Program-made: the position numbers and the translations under genes | The notes under the pieces: generated by a model | Databases searched by the model: none | Told to the model about the DNA's origin: nothing | Seen by the model: the letters and a program-made list of their open reading frames with translations, nothing else | In this document: one piece after another, positions 8,311 through 17,142 of the stretch | Layout of the letters: every line of letters begins with the position of its first letter | Numbering within the stretch: the stretch's first letter is position 1 | Source: an uncultured Prevotellaceae bacterium | GTDB taxonomy: Bacteria > Bacteroidota > Bacteroidia > Bacteroidales > Bacteroidaceae | Assembly (NCBI GenBank): GCA_900316315.1 | Contig: ONCK01000007.1 | Coordinates: 1-64,000 of the forward strand | Reading direction: 5' to 3' | DNA: 64,000 nt

Positions 8311-8507
8311 GCGCTCTTACCGCTCTCAGAAATTCACGATTACCCCTCTATCTCTGCCGCCATTGACCCTGACTGAGCAGGGTGCCGCGTAAGTCCTTGG
8401 CAACTTTCTCTTTGTTCTTCTGCCGACCATAGGCAACCGCAGAAGAAGGCTCCACATCTGCCGCCTGTCAAACCTGATAAAGACGAGCAGGCGTGGCGCT
8501 TAGCGAG

Positions 8508-9722
8508 CTAGGGGGTGGTGAGCGCCAGCACCAGACGGTCTTGCCAGTGACGGGCGGGGGCGGACGTGATCTGTCCCATATTGAAGACAGCAAAGCATAG
8601 CTGATGGCCGCTGGCTGTCGTGCAGTAGCCTGCCAGCGTGCTTACACCTGTCTCCGAACCCGTCTTGGCATGTACATTGCCCTGAGCCGGAGTACCGCGA
8701 AGGCGGCTCTTCAGCGTGCCATCTCGTCCCATGACTGGCAATGCCGGATACAGATGGCTGTATATCTCGGGGTGACGATAGGCGAAGCGCAGCATACGCC
8801 CGACAAGCTGAGGCGTGAGACTATTGTAGAGGGAGAGGCCGCTGCCATCGGCTATCCTGAAGGTGGACGGCGAGACATGGAGGCTGTCACGCACAAAGTC
8901 GGTGATAATCCCTGCTGGCACGACGTGAGAGGGATAGTGGCCGTGAAGACTGTCTCGCAGCTGATAATAGAGTGATTCGGCATAAGTATTGTCACTCTCC
9001 TTGAGCATGTGGACCAGCACCTGATCTATAGGGCGACGTACAACTGCTATCTGTGTAGCTGCGCCGTCAGCAGGCAGAGCATCCACTATGGTGGTTCCCC
9101 ACTGGAAAGTCGAGGTCACGCGGTCCCGTTTGTCATATCTGATACCGGCCTCGTCGAGAGCAGCAAGCAGGCGGGGAGCAAAGGTGTCGGTACCGTCGTA
9201 GAGCAGCGGCGTCTGACGCATGTCATCATCATCCCAGCACCATCCCCAGCCGCGAGGCAGCGTGTCCTTAAGCGACACGTCACAGAGGATACGCCCCTTG
9301 ATACGACGGATGTCCCGACTACGGAGAGCCTGGACGAACTGCTGTATATCCTGTGCGCCCAAGCGCGGGTCATAGCCTCCCTGCACAATGAGATTGCCAC
9401 GGAGACGATGATGCTTGATACTGCCCGTCGTATACAGCCTCGTCATGTACTGATAGCTGCCCCCGAGCCGGTGAAGGGCTACCGTAGTGGTGAGTGTCTT
9501 CATCACCGATGCCGGACGCATTTGCAGCGTGGCCCCGCGATCGACAAGCAGGCTGTCAGCCGTGAGATCGTATACATAGAGCCCTACGAAGGCATGGCGA
9601 AAGAGCGTATCCCCGAGCAGTTGGTCTACCCGCTGGCATAGCTGACAGGGGGTCTGGGCGCTGGCAGCGAGCGAGGCGGCTAGCGCGAGCAGGAAGGAAA
9701 ATAGACAACGGAGCATAGGCAT
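8508..9722 (-). CDS. dacB: D-alanyl-D-alanine carboxypeptidase/endopeptidase, PBP4 type (S13), copy 1
   Basis: 404 residues. Signal peptide (1-22, ending ASAQ). Serine peptidase S13 motifs: SVMK (72-75), SDN (243-245) and KTG (353-355, HAKTGSETG). It trims or cleaves peptidoglycan peptides in the periplasm. At 404 residues it is shorter than enterobacterial DacB (about 477). It ends a two-gene tandem: the upstream neighbour, whose stop codon is 14 bases away, is a clear paralogue (shared MRPASVxKTLT, LGGSYQY, VSxKDT, TPLLY, HMLKESDN/RMLKESDN blocks). The pair probably arose by local duplication and shares one promoter. Confidence 0.9.
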   Translation of the reverse strand: MPMLRCLFSFLLALAASLAASAQTPCQLCQRVDQLLGDTLFRHAFVGLYVYDLTADSLLVDRGATLQMRPASVMKTLTTTVALHRLGGSYQYMTRLYTTGSIKHHRLRGNLIVQGGYDPRLGAQDIQQFVQALRSRDIRRIKGRILCDVSLKDTLPRGWGWCWDDDDMRQTPLLYDGTDTFAPRLLAALDEAGIRYDKRDRVTSTFQWGTTIVDALPADGAATQIAVVRRPIDQVLVHMLKESDNTYAESLYYQLRDSLHGHYPSHVVPAGIITDFVRDSLHVSPSTFRIADGSGLSLYNSLTPQLVGRMLRFAYRHPEIYSHLYPALPVMGRDGTLKSRLRGTPAQGNVHAKTGSETGVSTLAGYCTTASGHQLCFAVFNMGQITSAPARHWQDRLVLALTTP

Positions 9723-9736
9723 AGAGAGATAGCGCG

Positions 9737-11056
9737 TCAGCGCGTGAGCACCTGCAGCAGGTGGTCATCAAAATTGCGCGCCTGACGCGAGGAATTAACA
9801 TTCTGGTGGAAGATAGCAAAGCACACCTCATGGCCATTGGCCGCCTGGCAGTAGCCCGCCAGCGTGACCACGCGGCGTACGCTGCCCGTCTTGGCGTGCA
9901 CATTGGTAAATGCCGTGCCGCTTTTCATCCTATTGCGAAGCGTCCCGTCCTGACCTGCCACGGGCAGAGAGGGATAGAGGTGGAGATAGAGATTGGGATT
10001 GCTGTGTACATACCGGAGCATCCTTACTATTAGGTACGGGCTGAGCAGGTCATAGGTCGAGAGCCCGCAGCCGTCAGTCACTTCATAGTCATTGGGATCG
10101 AGACGCAGATTGTCGTGGATGAAGCGCTTGATGTAGCGCTGGCCGTGGGTGAAGTCGGCATACGGAGTATGGTCCTGCGCTCCGAGCTGGCAGAAGAGCG
10201 ACTCCGCGTAGAGATTGTCACTCTCCTTGAGCATGCGCATCAAGATCTGGTCAATGGAGTGCGTACGTGAGACCAGCAAGCGTGTACCTCCCGAGGGCAG
10301 CATGGCACGGGCAAAGGTAGCGGGATGAAGGATGCCTTCCTCGTCAAGATACTCATAGAATTTTTGCATAAATCCCTCGTGCCCGTTGTAGAGCAACGGC
10401 GTCAGCGGGATCTCATCGTTGGCCCAGTGCCACAGCCATCCGTTGCCGAGTGTCGTAGTATCCTTGATTGACACATCCGTATAGACTTGTCCTGCGATAC
10501 GATAGATACCTTGATCCTTGAGGGCCTGAACAAAGGCCTGCATGTCGTCGCTGCCGAAGCGCGGGTCAAAACCTGCGACGATGTAGACGTCGCCCTGCAA
10601 CACCGAGTCCGCCACCTCACCTTTAATATAAAGGCAAGTTTGATATTGATAAGAGCCGCCTAATTGGCTCAGTGCGGCAGATGCGGTGAGTGTCTTGAGA
10701 ACTGAGGCGGGACGCATCAGTTGGTGTTCTCCATAGCCGTAGAGTACCGAGTCCGCCGTCAGGTCGTAGAAGAGCATCCCCACTTGCGAGGACTTCAGAA
10801 AGTCGGCATGACTCACCTGATACCGTACTTCATCGATGAAGGACTGAGGCCAACCGATCTCCGGCGAGGCCTGCGCCACCGTATCCGTCCCTGTGGTGTC
10901 GGCAGCATAGGTCACCGTATCACGGACCTGGACTGCTACCACGGCACTCTGCGTACTGCCCTCGATTGCAAGGGAGGGCATCAGCAGCAAAGCGCACAAA
11001 GACAAAAATATAAGGCGTAGAGGGGAGTAAAATCTATCTTGTATTGGGTCAGTCAT
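9737..11056 (-). CDS. dacB: D-alanyl-D-alanine carboxypeptidase/endopeptidase, PBP4 type (S13), copy 2
   Basis: 439 residues. A leader with hydrophobic stretch at about 14-31, then an N-terminal extension of about 55 residues absent from copy 1. S13 motifs are intact: SVLK (118-121), SDN in KESDNLYAE, and KTG in HAKTGSV. Role as for copy 1: DD-carboxypeptidase or endopeptidase in the periplasm. It is read from a TAATTTTG box at 11080-11087, back to back with nadB. Both copies keep all catalytic residues, so the paralogues may differ in substrate or timing; the sequence alone does not say which. Confidence 0.9.
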   Translation of the reverse strand: MTDPIQDRFYSPLRLIFLSLCALLLMPSLAIEGSTQSAVVAVQVRDTVTYAADTTGTDTVAQASPEIGWPQSFIDEVRYQVSHADFLKSSQVGMLFYDLTADSVLYGYGEHQLMRPASVLKTLTASAALSQLGGSYQYQTCLYIKGEVADSVLQGDVYIVAGFDPRFGSDDMQAFVQALKDQGIYRIAGQVYTDVSIKDTTTLGNGWLWHWANDEIPLTPLLYNGHEGFMQKFYEYLDEEGILHPATFARAMLPSGGTRLLVSRTHSIDQILMRMLKESDNLYAESLFCQLGAQDHTPYADFTHGQRYIKRFIHDNLRLDPNDYEVTDGCGLSTYDLLSPYLIVRMLRYVHSNPNLYLHLYPSLPVAGQDGTLRNRMKSGTAFTNVHAKTGSVRRVVTLAGYCQAANGHEVCFAIFHQNVNSSRQARNFDDHLLQVLTR

Positions 11057-11079
11057 CAGAAAAAGGTGTCTCTGATCGG

Positions 11080-11087
11080 CAAAATTA
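11080..11087 (-). promoter_or_regulatory. -7 box TAATTTTG of the dacB pair
   Basis: The reverse strand reads TAATTTTG, 24 bases before the start codon at 11056. It lies only 43 bases from the identical box serving nadB on the other strand. Confidence 0.6.
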
Positions 11088-11130
11088 CAAATTTATGCCA
11101 TTTCGGCTTTAAGCATAGAGCGCCTTTTTG

Positions 11131-11138
11131 TAATTTTG
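11131..11138 (+). promoter_or_regulatory. -7 box TAATTTTG of nadB
   Basis: TAATTTTGC at 11131, with a TTTA (near TTTG) 19 bases upstream. It overlaps the possible TTG codon at 11136, which argues against that codon as the nadB start and for the ATG at 11160. Confidence 0.65.
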
Positions 11139-11159
11139 CTTCCAACTAAATCCACACAC

Positions 11160-12746
11160 ATGGTACGCAAATTTGATTATCTCGTGATTGGCTCGGGTGT
11201 AGCCGGCATGTCCTTTGCACTGCAAGTAGCCGACAAAGACCACAGAGTGGCACTGATCTGCAAAACAACCATTGATGAGGCCAACACGGCCAAAGCTCAG
11301 GGCGGCGTAGCCGCAGTGACGGACCTCGAGAAGGACAGTTTTGAGAAGCATATCCAGGACACGATGATAGCCGGCGACTATATCAGCGATATAGAAGCCG
11401 TCAAGCAAGTCGTTTACAACGCCCCTGCAGGCATCAAACGCCTCGTCAGCTGGGGCGTCAACTTTGATAAGAAGACCGACGGCACATATGATCTCCACCG
11501 GGAGGGAGGCCACAGCGAGTTTCGCATACTCCATCATGCCGACGACTCAGGCTATGAGATACAGCGCGGACTCATCGAGGCCGTCAAGCACAACCGCTAC
11601 ATCACGCTCTTTGAAAATCACTTCGCCGTCGAGATTATCACCCAGCACCATCTGGGCATCGAGGTCACTCGTCGCACTCCCGACATCGAATGCTACGGGG
11701 CCTACATCCTCGACCCGGATACCGGCAAGGTAGACACCTTCCTGAGCCACATTACGCTGCTTGCCACAGGCGGCATCGGCGCTATTTACGCTTCGACCAC
11801 CAATCCCAACATCGCTACCGGCGACGGCATTGCCATGGCTTACCGCGCCAAAGCGACTGTCAAGGACATGGAGTTTGTACAATTCCATCCCACAGCGCTC
11901 TTCAACCCCAAGGAAAAGCATCCGGCCTACCTTATCACTGAGGCCATGCGCGGCTACGGCGGCATACTCCGCTTGCCCAACGGAGAGGAGTTTATGCAGA
12001 AGTACGACAAGCGCCTCTCGCTCGCACCGCGTGACATCGTAGCCCGCGCAATCGACAAGGAAATGAAAATACACGGCATCGACCACGTCTGCCTAGACGT
12101 GACGCACAAAGACCCCGAGGAGACCAAGAAGCACTTCCCCAATATCTACGAAAAATGTCTGACCATCGGCATCGACATTACCAAGGAGTACATTCCCGTC
12201 TGCCCCTGCGCCCACTACCTCTGCGGCGGCATCAAGGTAGACCTCAACGGCGAGAGCAGTATCCACCGCCTCTACGCTGTAGGTGAGTGCTCGTGCACAG
12301 GACTCCACGGAGGCAATCGCCTGGCCAGCAACTCGCTCATCGAAGCCGTCGTCTACGCCGACGCAGCCGCGCGCCACAGCCAGTCTGTCGTCGACTCCTA
12401 CGACTTCAATACCAAGGTGCCGGAATGGAACGACGAGGGCACGATGACCAACGAGGAAAAGATCCTCATCGCGCAGGATATGAAGGAAGTAGAGCAGACC
12501 ATGAGCAACTATGTCGGCATCGTGCGCAGCAACCTGCGCCTCCACCGCGCCTGGACCCGCCTCGACCTGCTCTACGAGGAGACAGAGGAGCTCTTTAAGC
12601 GCGTCAAAGCCACGCGAGATATCTGTGAGCTTCGCAACGTCATCAATGTAGGATATCTCGTGACCCGACAAGCTATCGAGCGCAAGGAGAGCCGCGGGCT
12701 CCACTACACGATCGACTATCCCAAGCACGCCTACGACTTCAAGTAG
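11160..12746 (+). CDS. nadB: L-aspartate oxidase (quinolinate/NAD synthesis)
   Basis: 528 residues from the ATG at 11160. FAD-binding GxGxxG-type motif at the N-terminus (YLVIGSGVAGMSFAL). Typical family blocks: KAQGGVAAV, EGGHSEFRILHHAD, QFHPTA, RGYGGILR, RDIVARAID, CAHYLCGGI, VGECSCTGLHGGNRLASNSLIEAVV. It oxidises L-aspartate to iminoaspartate, the first step toward quinolinate and NAD. In anaerobes fumarate can be the electron acceptor. No nadA or nadC lies next to it. An in-frame TTG at 11136 would add 8 residues but falls in the promoter box. Confidence 0.95.
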   Translation: MVRKFDYLVIGSGVAGMSFALQVADKDHRVALICKTTIDEANTAKAQGGVAAVTDLEKDSFEKHIQDTMIAGDYISDIEAVKQVVYNAPAGIKRLVSWGVNFDKKTDGTYDLHREGGHSEFRILHHADDSGYEIQRGLIEAVKHNRYITLFENHFAVEIITQHHLGIEVTRRTPDIECYGAYILDPDTGKVDTFLSHITLLATGGIGAIYASTTNPNIATGDGIAMAYRAKATVKDMEFVQFHPTALFNPKEKHPAYLITEAMRGYGGILRLPNGEEFMQKYDKRLSLAPRDIVARAIDKEMKIHGIDHVCLDVTHKDPEETKKHFPNIYEKCLTIGIDITKEYIPVCPCAHYLCGGIKVDLNGESSIHRLYAVGECSCTGLHGGNRLASNSLIEAVVYADAAARHSQSVVDSYDFNTKVPEWNDEGTMTNEEKILIAQDMKEVEQTMSNYVGIVRSNLRLHRAWTRLDLLYEETEELFKRVKATRDICELRNVINVGYLVTRQAIERKESRGLHYTIDYPKHAYDFK

Positions 12747-12773
12747 ACCGCGATACTCAGCGGCATATATCAG

Positions 12774-12815
12774 GAAGCGTCCGACCTTGACTTGACAAGA
12801 TCGGACGCTTCTTTT
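12774..12815 (+). terminator. Terminator between nadB and the C1 peptidase gene
   Basis: GAAGCGTCCGA (12774-12784) pairs perfectly with TCGGACGCTTC (12801-12811), followed by TTTT. It lies 27 bases after the nadB stop and can also serve the convergent gene ending at 12877. Confidence 0.85.
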
Positions 12816-12876
12816 GGCTCTCCCGTCACTCGCGCCTGACTGGATGCCGCGGGACGGGACCTGCACCGGCGCGGGA

Positions 12877-14259
12877 CTACTCCTCGGGAGCGAAGAGCGG
12901 ATCCCAGGCAGGCAGCATCTGAGGCTTCTGCTGATAGAGCTTGAGGAGTTTGGCCGGAACATACTTGCGATTGACCACCAGACGGAATACGTAGTCGTCA
13001 AACCAGCGGTCTGTCATGATAATATGGCCCTTGTATCCATAGTCCTTGCCCCAGCTGTTCTCCACCATCCATTTCTGCGGCTTGCCCTGGGCATCCAGAT
13101 CGACCGCCATCAGGGTCATCGCGTGGCTGGAGCCACTGGCATAGGTCTGGATGCGCTCCCGCTTGGTCATGGGGAAGGTCGTGCCCAGCAAGTCGGCGTA
13201 ACAGAAATTGTCGGAGTCTTCAAATCCGAGCTTGGAGTCAAGTTCTTTACCCACGTCGCAGCTCATATACATCATCGTGCTGTCCTTGATCGACTGGATG
13301 GCCATCTGCTTGAGGTCCTCCATGGGAATATTGACGAAGGTCCAGTTGTGGCCGTCGTAGGTGTGACGGTCCATGTCTATCTGGAAGGTCTGGTAGTACG
13401 GGCGCGTAGGGTCGTTCATAAACATGGCGTAATCACTGCCCAGGTCCTGACCCAGGTACTCCTTGTAGAAGGACTTTGGCGTATACTCCTTGGTGCTGAC
13501 AGCATTGCCCTTGCTGTCGCGCAGGGTCCAGGTGAACTTCTGAGGTGGCAGGCCGAAGCAGCGCACCAACATCTTGTAAATGGTGCCGAGCTGTTGCCCC
13601 TTCTCTGCCTCAAGCTGCGCCTTGCTGCTCTTCTTAGCCATCTCGCGCAACTTAAGTCCGTACTCGCGCAGCTTAAGGCTGATCAGGCGGGCATAGACCG
13701 AGGTATTATTGGCGCAATACGTCTCCGGCATCACCTCCGACGGCACCAGGCCGTACTTCATCACCAGGTCAGCGACGCCGCAGAAGGTACCGCCGTCCGA
13801 GATTGGGTTTTTGAAGAGCCAATCCACGTACCGGCTATTCATCGGCAGCGATGCCGAGTCTATCACGGCCTGCAGGAAGAGGTTGGACTTCTCCAGCTGG
13901 TCGTAAAAGAACAGATAGTTTTGGGAGAAGGTGAATGTCCCGAGGTTGTATCGCTGTATCATCTTGGCGCGGAGCACGTTGAGTCCGGAGAAGAGCCAGC
14001 AACGACCCGACTTCTGCTGGTCTGTGATGCCCTGCGACTTGACTTCGTTGCTGAAATGGGTGTCGTAGGCGCTATTGTTGGCGCTTTGGCCGACCGACTT
14101 GAGGCCGTTGAGCGCCACAGCATTGTTGAGCGCGCGGTCAGCCGGCGAAGCGGCACTCTCTTGGCGGAACTTGGCCAGTTGAGCATCCGTGATGCTGTTC
14201 TGAGCAAACGATGCCGTGGCGCTCAGGGCTGCCAAGGCTAATGGTAGGAGGTATCTCAT
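12877..14259 (-). CDS. Secreted C1B cysteine peptidase (bleomycin hydrolase/PepC-like)
   Basis: 460 residues. Signal peptide MRYLLPLALAALSATASFA. The catalytic triad of papain clan C1 is visible: Cys87 in SGRCWLFSGLN, His in SGSSHAMTLMAVD and Asn in VENSWGKDYG. The order of blocks (CWLFS, then SHAM, then ENSWG) and the length match the bleomycin hydrolase/aminopeptidase C family. Unlike the cytosolic members, it carries an export leader, as is common in peptide-fermenting Bacteroidales, where it would trim peptides in the periplasm. A promoter box lies 72 bases upstream. Confidence 0.9.
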   Translation of the reverse strand: MRYLLPLALAALSATASFAQNSITDAQLAKFRQESAASPADRALNNAVALNGLKSVGQSANNSAYDTHFSNEVKSQGITDQQKSGRCWLFSGLNVLRAKMIQRYNLGTFTFSQNYLFFYDQLEKSNLFLQAVIDSASLPMNSRYVDWLFKNPISDGGTFCGVADLVMKYGLVPSEVMPETYCANNTSVYARLISLKLREYGLKLREMAKKSSKAQLEAEKGQQLGTIYKMLVRCFGLPPQKFTWTLRDSKGNAVSTKEYTPKSFYKEYLGQDLGSDYAMFMNDPTRPYYQTFQIDMDRHTYDGHNWTFVNIPMEDLKQMAIQSIKDSTMMYMSCDVGKELDSKLGFEDSDNFCYADLLGTTFPMTKRERIQTYASGSSHAMTLMAVDLDAQGKPQKWMVENSWGKDYGYKGHIIMTDRWFDDYVFRLVVNRKYVPAKLLKLYQQKPQMLPAWDPLFAPEE

Positions 14260-14330
14260 GATTTTACTATTTGATTTATATTATGGTAAAGGCTGTATGC
14301 TGAAGCCCCCGTCCTGAGGGCACACTCTTG

Positions 14331-14338
14331 CAAAGGTA
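14331..14338 (-). promoter_or_regulatory. -7 box TACCTTTG of the C1 peptidase gene
   Basis: The reverse strand reads TACCTTTG, giving a leader of roughly 65 bases before the ATG at 14259. Confidence 0.5.
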
Positions 14339-14440
14339 AACATAAATAGCCGTAACTCGCCTATTGACAGCAAGAAAAAACAAATGAACGCGAAGGTCCG
14401 CATCCTCCTTTCGGCAGATGCGGACCTTGCTAAGTCTTTG

Positions 14441-14512
14441 TTGTTCCAAGCTGACTCGAACAGCTACTGAGGGTACCAAAAACCCTAGTGCTAACCATTA
14501 CACCATGGAACA
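14441..14512 (-). tRNA. tRNA-Gln (anticodon TTG)
   Basis: The reverse strand folds as a full cloverleaf: acceptor TGTTCCA / TGGAACA (7 bp), D-arm with GGTGTAATGGTTAGCAC, anticodon stem AGGGT / ACCCT around loop TTTTGGT (anticodon TTG), T-arm AGCTG-TTCGAGT-CAGCT, discriminator A. CCA is not encoded. A TAATTTTG promoter box lies about 42 bases upstream. Confidence 0.93.
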
Positions 14513-14553
14513 AACACACAAAGATGCTCATCCCGTAGTGGGACTTTGCGGTG

Positions 14554-14561
14554 CAAAATTA
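14554..14561 (-). promoter_or_regulatory. -7 box TAATTTTG before tRNA-Gln
   Basis: The reverse strand reads TAATTTTGC between the tyrS stop codon (14618) and the tRNA 5' end (14512). Confidence 0.5.
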
Positions 14562-14617
14562 CAGCTTTTTTATTTTCAAGCCAAATCTTGCGCCCAAAAA
14601 ACTCTTTTCAATCGCTT

Positions 14618-15913
14618 TTATTTGGCAATGATGAGGAAGTAATTCTTCTTACCGCGCTGTGCGATGAGGTATTTGCCGTCGAGCAGGTCATCGCTGGTCA
14701 GTACAAGCTCGGGGTCGGCAATCTTTTCCTTGTTAATGCTGACGCCGCCGCCCTTGACCATCTTGCGCATCTCTCCCTTGCTGGGGAAGCACTGCGTCTC
14801 GCCTGCGAGCAGGTCCACTGCGGTATGGCCCACGATCTGGTCCTTGTCCAGCTGATAGGTGGGCACGCCGGCAAAGACGCTCAGCAGCGTCGCCTCATCG
14901 AGCTTGAGGAGTTGCTCCTTGGTAGCGCGTCCGAAGAGGATATTGCTGGCGTCGACAGCCGTCTCATAAGCCTCCTGACCATGGACAAGGCAAGTCACTT
15001 CCTGTCCCAGGCGCTTCTGCAGCTTGCGTTGGCCGGGATCCTGCTGATGCTCGGCCACGAGTGCTGCAATCTCCTCTTGGGGCAGTGTCGTAAATATCTT
15101 GATATACTTCTCTGCATCATCATCGCTGACGTTGAGCCAGAACTGGTAGAAGGTATAAGGCGTCGTGCGCTTCGGATCAAGCCATACATTGCCCTGCTCC
15201 GTCTTGCCAAACTTCTTGCCGTCTGCCTTGGTAATCAGCGGACAAGTCAGCGCGTATGCCTTAGCTTCCTCACCCAGTGTACGGCGGATCAGTTCTGTAC
15301 CCGTCGTGATGTTGCCCCACTGGTCATTGCCCCCAAGTTGCAGCTTGCAGCCCTTGTGCTGATAGAGGTAGAGGAAATCATATCCCTGGAGCAACTGGTA
15401 AGTAAACTCCGTGAAGCTCAGTCCATCGCTTGCCTCGCCGTTGAGACGACGCTGCACGCTCTCCTTGGCCATCATGTAGTTGACCGTGATATGCTTGCCC
15501 ACTTCGCGGGCGAAGTCGAGGAAGCTGAAGTCCTTCATCCAGTCATAGTTGTTGACCATCTCCGCCTTGTTGGGCGCATCGGTGTCAAAGTCGAGGAAGT
15601 GGGCCACCTGCTTCTTGATGCATTCCTGATTATGATAGAGCGTCTCGGCATCCAGCAGATTGCGTTCCTGGCTCTTGCCCGAGGGGTCGCCAATCATACC
15701 CGTCGCGCCGCCCACCAGGATAATAGGCTTATGGCCGCAACGCTGCAGATGGCGGAGCATCATGATACCGCAGAGGTGTCCGATATGGAGGGAGTCAGCC
15801 GTAGGATCCGTACCCAGATAGGCTGTCACCATTTCGCGTTGTAGGAGTTCTTCTGTGCCTGGCATGATTTGGGCGAGCAGGCCGCGCCATTTGAGTTCTT
15901 GTACGAAATTCAT
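14618..15913 (-). CDS. tyrS: Tyrosyl-tRNA synthetase
   Basis: 431 residues, the normal length for bacterial TyrRS. Class I signatures: HIGH in [10 protein letters not shown] (about 46-49) and KFGKT in [10 protein letters not shown] (the KMSKS equivalent). The tyrosine-pocket region [11 protein letters not shown] is present, and an S4-like RNA-binding domain closes the protein ([12 protein letters not shown]...[19 protein letters not shown]). It charges tRNA-Tyr in the cytoplasm. Expression starts from a TAACTTTGC box 29 bases upstream, which abuts an 85-bp tandem array. No T-box or other leader RNA fits in the short leader. Confidence 0.97.
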   Translation of the reverse strand: MNFVQELKWRGLLAQIMPGTEELLQREMVTAYLGTDPTADSLHIGHLCGIMMLRHLQRCGHKPIILVGGATGMIGDPSGKSQERNLLDAETLYHNQECIKKQVAHFLDFDTDAPNKAEMVNNYDWMKDFSFLDFAREVGKHITVNYMMAKESVQRRLNGEASDGLSFTEFTYQLLQGYDFLYLYQHKGCKLQLGGNDQWGNITTGTELIRRTLGEEAKAYALTCPLITKADGKKFGKTEQGNVWLDPKRTTPYTFYQFWLNVSDDDAEKYIKIFTTLPQEEIAALVAEHQQDPGQRKLQKRLGQEVTCLVHGQEAYETAVDASNILFGRATKEQLLKLDEATLLSVFAGVPTYQLDKDQIVGHTAVDLLAGETQCFPSKGEMRKMVKGGGVSINKEKIADPELVLTSDDLLDGKYLIAQRGKKNYFLIIAK

Positions 15914-15941
15914 CGATGTGATTGACTTGATTTTATAAATG

Positions 15942-15949
15942 CAAAGTTA
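15942..15949 (-). promoter_or_regulatory. -7 box TAACTTTG of tyrS, at the edge of the tandem array
   Basis: The reverse strand reads TAACTTTGC. The box overlaps the first bases of repeat unit 1. At the other unit boundaries the same place reads TAACATTGG, a one-base-degraded version of the box. Confidence 0.65.
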
Positions 15950-16285
15950 CGATTTAGCGAGAGAAAAGACGGAAAAGGAAAATGAAATTTTCATTTTACA
16001 ACTCTTCCGAGCGTAAGTAACATATCCAATGTTACGATTTAGCGAGAGAAGAGACGGAAAAGGAAAATGAAATTTTCATTTTACAACTCTTCCGAGCGTA
16101 AGTAACATATCCAATGTTACGATTTAGCAAGAGAAGAGACGGAAAAGGAAAATGAAATTTTCATTTTACAACTCTTCCGAGCGTAAGTAACATATCCAAT
16201 GTTACGATTTTGCGAGAGAAGAGACGGAAAAGGAAAATGAAATTTTCATTTTACAACTCTTCCGAGCGTAAGTAACATATCCAAT
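15946..16285. repeat. 85-bp tandem repeat array, four full units
   Basis: Units start at 15946, 16031, 16116 and 16201, an exact 85-base period. They differ at only a few positions (for example TTAGCGAG / TTAGCAAG / TTTGCGAG and AAAAGACGG / AGAGACGG). Each unit holds two inverted repeats: AAAATGAAA-T-TTTCATTTT, and GTAACAT-ATCCA-ATGTTAC across the unit junction. A fifth, shortened and diverged unit follows at 16286. The array lies immediately upstream of the tyrS promoter and has no convincing ORF. Confidence 0.95.
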
Positions 16286-16356
16286 GTTACGATTTTGCGA
16301 GAGAAAAGCAAAATCTTTTGGCCTTCCGAGCGCGGGTAACTCATCTGACGCTACGG
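16286..16356. repeat. Degenerate fifth unit of the 85-bp array
   Basis: It begins GTTACGATTTTGCGAGAG like the full units, lacks the middle palindrome, and ends with CTTCCGAGCGCGGGTAACTC, a diverged form of CTTCCGAGCGTAAGTAACAT. Confidence 0.65.
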
Positions 16357-16524
16357 ATAAATCAGCCAAAGGCGACGCCAGAAAATCCCGCGCTTCATTT
16401 TCCACCCGCCCGGGCATAAACGGCTGCTCCCAAGTAGGCGGCCATAGAGCGGGATATCGGGAGTGACTATCCAGGCAAGTGAGACGAGAGTACGGATGGA
16501 TTTTTCTTCGGAGAAGAGAAAATA

Positions 16525-16810
16525 TTTTTTATAATAAAACTTTTGTTTCTCCTTCCCCCTCTTACCCGAGAGAGGAAAAGGACAAAAACAGCCAAAAGCA
16601 CCCTCGTAACTTATTGGAAACCAACGAATTACAAACAAGATTTGACACTCTTGTAACTGACTGGTTATCAATCGATAACAACTCGCCTTCCAGTTTAAAT
16701 TACATCCGACCTTGTTTAAACTACATCCGACCTTGTAGCGCTTACAAGGCGACTTGTCATCACGACATCGGAGCCTGAAAAGGAAGAAAACGAGATTTTA
16801 TTATATAAAT
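16525..16810 (+). repeat. MITE-like element, copy B
   Basis: 286 bases bounded by TTTTTTATAATAAAA (16525-16539) and TTTTATTATATAAAT (16796-16810), which are near-complements of each other (terminal inverted repeats). The core has GATAACAACTCGCC (16674-16687), two 21-bp units starting TTTAAA (16694-16714, 16715-16735), and GGCGACTTGTCATC (16748-16761). The two flanking 14-mers are inverted repeats matching at 12 of 14 positions. No coding capacity. Confidence 0.85.
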
Positions 16811-17087
16811 AAATGATTGCATCATTCAGATGTCGCATGATCTCCTTCCTTTCTCCCGTGCCGAAGTCGCAGATGAGGAACGCGCATCGGGAAGACCGAC
16901 AGGTGCAAGTCCCAACCGACGGAGAAGACGCACGACCCGTCACCTCCTATCCCGAATGGCGGTCCCGCAAACGCCCGGGTCCCGCTCCGGAAGGACCCGT
17001 CGGAGAGCAAGCCCGGCTCAGAGGCGGCAGAAATGGGCTGCATCATTATTTTTCAGCACAGGTCCGTATATCCTCAAAAAAACTTCG

Positions 17088-17095
17088 TATCTTTG
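17088..17095 (+). promoter_or_regulatory. -7 box TATCTTTG before the DUF4254 gene
   Basis: TATCTTTG matches TAnnTTTG, 47 bases before the ATG at 17143. Confidence 0.55.
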
Positions 17096-17142
17096 TAGCT
17101 ACAAGAGCCTCAACAATCCAACATTAAGACACACTCACACAG

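Noticed and set aside
11136-11160. TTG start of nadB adding 8 residues
   Set aside because: The TTG lies inside the TAATTTTG promoter box; ATG at 11160 gives the normal NadB N-terminus.
12814-14241. 475-codon ORF on the + strand opposite the C1 peptidase gene
   Set aside because: Pure shadow: Leu/His/Val/Arg-rich translation with no domain, whereas the reverse strand has the C/H/N triad, a signal peptide and a promoter.
14546-15844. 432-codon + strand ORF opposite tyrS
   Set aside because: Shadow of tyrS, which has HIGH and KFGKT motifs.
15914-15945. T-box or tyrosine-responsive leader for tyrS
   Set aside because: The leader between the promoter box and ATG is only about 25 bases, too short; the upstream repeats are not transcribed from that box.
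15946-16356. CRISPR array
   Set aside because: The repeated unit is the full 85 bases with no unique spacers, and no cas genes are present; it is a simple tandem repeat.
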